Part shown: one piece after another, positions 46,501-52,500 of the stretch | Position numbering within the stretch: position 1 is the first letter of the stretch | How the letters are laid out: each line of letters begins with the position of its first letter | DNA from: Rostratula benghalensis | Taxonomy: Eukaryota > Chordata > Aves > Charadriiformes > Rostratulidae | Direction of reading: 5' to 3' | DNA length: 64,000 nt | NCBI GenBank assembly: GCA_013399305.1 | Contig: VXAI01000813.1 | Location: 7,737 to 71,736, forward strand | Translations under genes and position numbers: made by a program | The notes under the pieces: generated by a model | What the model was told of the DNA's origin: nothing | Databases searched by the model: none | What the model saw: the letters and a program-made list of their open reading frames with translations, nothing else

Positions 46501-49500
46501 GATGGGGTCTGGTATGGCTTTCTGGGAGGCACTGGTGCCAAGGAGGACCCCAAACCAGGGTGCTGGGCTGTGCAGAGCTCCAAGCATGGCTGGGAAGGTG
46601 TGCAGGCGAGAGTGGGACTAAGAGCAGCGGGAGATTGAGTGTGTCACACAGGGTGACTCTGAGGGACCGGGCAAGGATGGGGAGCAGGGGGCAGCTGGAG
46701 TGTCCCAAGGGCTACACAGGTGACAGAGGCCATGGCCATGGAGAGCTGCCCTTGGGGGCAAAACAGCCTGTGCCCCTGGGGGGAGCAGCCAAGGGGTGCA
46801 GGGAAAACAAGAGGGATGGGGTGGGGGATGCTGGTGCCTGGGGCTGCAGCAGGGGCTGGCACTCTGTGGGGCAGGAGTGGGGCAGTGGACGGGCACAGAG
46901 GAGGGAGGGTGTGAGCAAGGGCTGCGGGAGGAAGAGGAGGCAGAAGGGCTCGGGGCTGAAGCAGAGGCAAGGGAAAAGGGGCAGCTGTGAGGGGCTGGGG
47001 ATGGCGGAGGGGAAGGAGAGAGCCCTGAGAGGGGCTGGGGGAGGAGCAGAGCATGGGGGAGAGCAGCGAGGGGCTGGGGCCTCTCGGCTGCAGTGGAAAA
47101 GCTGCTGCAGCTCCAGGGGAAATGCTACTTGAATTAATCATGGCGCTGGCTGCTGTGCCAAGCCCAGGAGGAGGCTGCTGGCAGCACAAGGAAATAACTT
47201 TCACAGGAATTTGGAACAAATGCAGCTCTTCTGGCGGTAACAACAGCGCTCACCTCCCCCACAACCTCCCCGTGTACCAGCATCTCCCCCGTGTCCCCTC
47301 TCCCTGTGTCCACCAGACCCTCCCCGTTATCGCCCGCTCCCCCAGAGCATGATGCGCTCCCTCTCCTCAACGCACACCCACCCTCTCCCCGTTTGCCCCA
47401 GGAAGCCTGGCTTCTTGTTCCTGAGGAGGGGGAGGCCTGTTTTATGTCGTGCAAAGGTCTGAAAATAGGTTAATGCTAAATCCCTCGCCCCAAGGAAACG
47501 AATGCATGTAGCCATGTCCTCCCCATCTCCCACCACTCTCCCACCACCACCAAACAGCCGATGAGTGCTCGTCCTCTCACTGTCCCCATCCCCATGCAGG
47601 GCCATCCCTCGTGTCCACCCCTGCCAGCAGCGTGATCGATGTATCAGCATGAGCCGTCAAATCGCTCTTTCAGAAATACAGTGCATGTGCCCTGGCTACA
47701 GCTCCTCATGTGGGTCTCCCTCCCCGGGGCACAGCCCCAGAGTGGGGTGCAGCCAGCCCCACAGAATCACAAACTCCTGCTCAAACCTCACCAGGCTTCT
47801 CCTCCAAACGGCCCTAAGCCTGTACCTTGGGTGTGCTGCTGGTCAGCTTCTCATCACCAAAGTTCTTGTTCCCCAACAAATGCATGTATGGATGCAAGGA
47901 AAACGCGGGGACGCTGATTCCAAAACCGTTACTATTGGATCTGTGCAAGAATGAGCGTCCCACCACCTCCTCCCATTCCCATCTCTGTCTGATGGGCCTG
48001 TGCTCATAACCTGGGGCTTACACAGTGCTCTGGGCGTTGTGCCGGCTGCCAGAGGACGCGCAATACCTGATGTAGCATGAAAACTTAGAAAGGCCCAGGA
48101 AGACAATATCTGACCACGTTTGCAACTTGCTGGTACAAAGTCAAATGTTTCAAACAAATTTAAGACAGCAGGGTGAACGCACACCAGAACAGGCCTTCAG
48201 ATCATGTCAGTGCAGCACTGGGATGTGGTCTGATCAGCCCTACAGCTTCTTTATTATCAACTCATGGCCACAGAGACAATGCGTCAGTGACCACCCCTTC
48301 GTGCTGATTCCTGCGCTCCTTCTGCATCGGTGTTCCCCTCTCATCTCAGACTTGAACTGAGAGTTTGCCCTTTGCTTAGTGCTTGTGCAGCATCTGCTGC
48401 TGTGGGACCTGACCATGATAAACTGGTAATAAATACATAAGATGTTATGGGATCCTTTTTCTTTCTTGGGAGCTCAGGCCAGCAACCTGCTCTGCTTCTC
48501 TCTGTTCGTTCACCAGCCACAGACTGGCAGAGGGGACAGCATGTGCAAGGGAGCAGGAGACCTCCTGCATGTCCCTATATCTCTTCTGGTCACTCACACA
48601 GACTTCCCCCTTCCCACCCTTCTGTCCTGCCCATGGAGAGCACACGCTACCATTGAAAATAGGCCTGGTCCTCCCAGGGCTTCTTGCTCAGAAACATGGC
48701 AGATGGAGCACGGAACCCACCCAGCTCCGTGCTGGCCTAGAGGCTGCCCTCTGCTCTGCTGGCAGGGCCTGCCCCTGGCTAAAGATCCCGTGACCATTAC
48801 TGGGGTCTGCACCAAACCCAGACCTTGACAGAGACCCTCTGACCTCCCAGGAAGGACGAGTCCTGATGCCAAGGAGCCCTGGACAGACGGAGCCAAGCAG
48901 GAACGACTGCACCAGGGGCCGTGGGGCACCCCCTGGCAGTGCCTCGGAACCCCTCTGGTTTGGGGCAGCATGGCTGCTGTGGCTGCAGGGTGGCCAAGCT
49001 GGGACCCGGGCTCTCTGCTGTAGCCTTGCCCGGCTCCCTGAGCTGGCTGGCTCCCGCCGCGGCCCGCAGCCCAGCCGGCAGCCTGGCCGGCCTCCGTTCC
49101 CATCCTCTCACGTTTCCCGGCTCAGAGGAAGCAGCAGCAGATGTGTGAGCTGTTTGCTTTGTGCCGAGGCCACGCGGGAGTTACCTGTGCTCAGCCCAGA
49201 CGCGCCGTTTCCAAACGAAACACGAGGCCGGAGCCAAGACCGGCCAAGATCTGGCCAAACCCTCAGCCGCTGCCGGACGCCGGGCCAGCACCTTCCCCTG
49301 TGCAAGGCTGGCCCCTCTGCTACTCGGGCCCCACCATCCCGGGCGGCCATGGCAGGACCAGCCTCCCGGTGCCATCCCCACACCGCCCCATCCGCCCCAC
49401 ATCCCCTTCTATCCCTCTCGCCTTCCCGCACCCGCGGCCAAGAGCCCGGCCGCCATCTCCAATTGCATTTCCAGAACGCCTTCCCACACGGCAAGCGGTA

Positions 49501-52500
49501 CTGCGCAGGAAGGCACGGAGGAGAGAGGGGCCCTCCCTCCGGGGGCTGCCGCAGCCCAGACGTCCCTGCACACGCCCGGGACCCCCTCGCATGGGGACAC
49601 TCCTCCACCCCCACCCTGACCCCTGCCCATCCCTGTCCCCAGCCCCGGTCCTGTCCCTATCCCTGTCCCTGTCCCCGCTCCGGGAACAGCGCCGAATGTT
49701 GCCCTGCACAGGCCAAACCCAAGCCTTCCCCACCCACATGTTCCTCCTCGTCTCCCACCCAGTCTCCTGCCCAGATCTCCTCCTCAGTCCCACCCTGACA
49801 TGTCCCCTACCCCCCATCTGCCCCATCCTAAACATGCTCCTGCCCCATGTCCCTTCTCTCTTCTACCCCTGGGGATGTGCTCCCACCCAATTTCTCCTTC
49901 TCCCCCCACTCCTCCCCATCCCCACATGTGCCCACGCCACAAGCCCCCCTCCAGCCCTCCCGCCCTGTCCTGTCAGCCCCACACCCATCACAGCCCACAG
50001 GCTGGTGGCTTCACGCCCAGCAGGGCACACACAGCACAGCCAGACACCGCTGCTTCCCGCCAGCTCCTCCAGGCCCATCTGGAGGACCTTTTCCCTGGGC
50101 AGGTGGCAGGACCCTCTCATGGGCCCAGAATTCCAGCTGGCTCCAGGGGCACTGCTCACCTCCTGGCCCTAGAGCCCCTCACGGCCCCAGACAGCCCAAC
50201 GCCCCACAACTCCACCAAAGAACCCCAAGCTCTACAGACAAAGTGGATGCTGCCTTGTCTGGCAGCTCCTTGCTGCCCTGCTGCACCATCAGGTGTCCCA
50301 CCATCAGCCCCATGTCTCCTCACCCTTACTCAAGTGGGCTCCATCCCCTCTCCCCAGCAACCAGGGCCCCGGGGCCTGAGCTGTGACCGAAACACAAAAT
50401 ATACCACATACAAATGGCATCTCTGGCACATCTCGGGGTCCACAGAACCCACGGAGGGGCAGCTCCTCTGCCACCTCTCACTGCACCAGGGCCGATGCAG
50501 CCCATGTCCCTGCTCAGATCCCACAGCTGCTGCTCACACCGTAATCTAACAGCACCATTGTGTGTAATTAGTGCTAGTGGTCACAACCAGCCTCACGAAC
50601 ACTGATGAACTTAGGCTAATGACCTCACTGGGCAAGAGCCAAGTTACCAGCGTGGCTGCCAGCAGCTTCCTGGAGGGGTTACCTGTGCTCCTGAGCACCA
50701 TTTTGAGTGTCCTGCGTGGCACCTCCATGCTTGCGCAAGTGAGGTCTGGCATGGTGGGCCCCCATCTTAGCTGAGGAGGCCAGCACTGTGTTTTGCACAA
50801 AAGACATCCTCGAGGTGTGCCCACAGGCTCAGTGACATCACCCGGAAAGGCGGTGGCAGTGCTCTGCCCCATTCCCCACCCACATGGAGCACAGGATCCT
50901 GGTTCTGGCATTCCTGCGGCAGCTGTTGCCCACCGAAGCTGTGACAACCGCCCCAGAGAGCGAGCCCCAGTGGCAGGTATCCCACCCCAGGCCTCCTGCA
51001 GCCGTGGCCTTGCCCTCCTCAAGCTCAGGCCCTGAGAGTTGTACCTACCTGCAAGAAGCAGGTCCCAATGGGGGTGTTCTCCTTCAGGGAAACGTTGTAG
51101 AAATTACTCCTGAAGACTGGCTCGTTGTCGTTGACGTCCTGCAGGGCCACGTGCACCACCGCTGAAGAGGAGAGGGCCGGGGTCCCCCTGTCTGTGGCCA
51201 TCACTGTCAGCCGAGGCTGAGGATCCTTCTCATAATCCAAGGGGGCAGCGGTGGTGATGATGCCCGTGGCAGGGTCGATGGCAAACCAGCTGGAGTGGGT
51301 GTCATGGCTGTGCAGGATGCTGTACCGCACCTCCCCATTGGGACCCTGGTCCTTGTCACGAGCTGTCACCTGCAGGACAAAGCTGCCCGGGTACACGACC
51401 TCGGGGATGCTTTGTTTGTACTCCTGCTGGTCAAAGAGTGGAGGGTTGTCGTTGATGTCCATCACCTGCAGCACAAAAGCTGACTCTGCCCGCAGCGGGG
51501 GTGTTCCTGAGTCGGTAGCTGTCACTCGCAAATCATAGGAGTCTCTTTCTTCTCTGTCCAGAAGCTGGTCCACACAGATCAGGTAGATGATGTTGTCCTT
51601 GGTGGTGAGGGCAAACTTGCCATCTCCTCCCTCCAGTGTGACATTGACATTGGAGTACTCACCATAGTCTGGGTCGGAAACAGAGATGCGTGCCACATAC
51701 TGGCCGGGCTGGGCTCCCTCAGAGATCTGAGGGGAGCCATCTTCGCTCAGGAAGATGATGGTCATGGTGGGCTGGTTGTCATTGTAGTCACGCACATGAA
51801 TAGTGACAAAGGCTGTGGTGACCTCAGGGTGGACAGCCCTATCCCTTGCCTGCACCACCAGCTCGTGCACCTTCCTTACTTCATAGTCCAGACCCTTGTT
51901 GAGCTTGATGACTCCAGTCCGGGAGTCAATGGTGAAGTACTGGTCAGGATCGCTCTGCCGCCGGTTGATCTCATAAATCACATCCCCATTGTCACCTTCA
52001 TCCGCGTCGGAGGCAAAGACCTGCAGGATGCTGCTGCCAGGTTTCAGGTTCTCTGAGATGAGGGTATGGTAGCGGCTCTGGTTGAAGCTGGGAGCATTGT
52101 CGTTGATGTCCTGGATGGAGACATCCAGCGTCATCTGGGTACTCCGGGGAGGAGAGCCACCGTCATAGGCTTCCAGCAGCAGTGAGTACGATGAACGGTT
52201 TTCCCGATCCAAGACGTTGCTGACCACCAGATCCAAATACAGGACCCCGTTGGGTCCGCGACGTGTTTCCAGACGGAAGGCCTGCCCCGCGTTCCCTCCC
52301 TTAATCACATAGCCTTGTGTATTGAGCAGGCCACTGTCAGCATCAAAGGCTGGGTCCAAGGGAAACCTGCTGCCAATGGGTGTGTGCTCAGGGATCTGGA
52401 AGGTGCTGTGTTGTTTGGGAAAGGCCGGAGCATGGTCATTGATGTCATTCACTTGGATGTTCACTTCTACTGTGATGCCCTCTGGGGTAACAGCAATGAA

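Larger units (their letters stand above)
34153..51048 (-). other. DCHS1: DCHS1 first coding intron (16.9 kb)
   Basis: This is the largest intron. It joins FLQ of exon 1 to VTATDADSG of exon 2 in phase 0. It holds the CR1 copies and remnants listed separately, an isolated CpG-rich block at 35690-35945, small tandem repeats near 36065-36215 and 45826-46018, a purine-rich block near 46600-47100, and non-repetitive blocks near 45450-45760, 47110-47250, 49040-49600 and 50530-50660. I saw no exon of another gene inside it. Stretches of 37000-38900, 40150-41000 and 47250-49000 contain nothing I can name. Confidence 0.75.
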
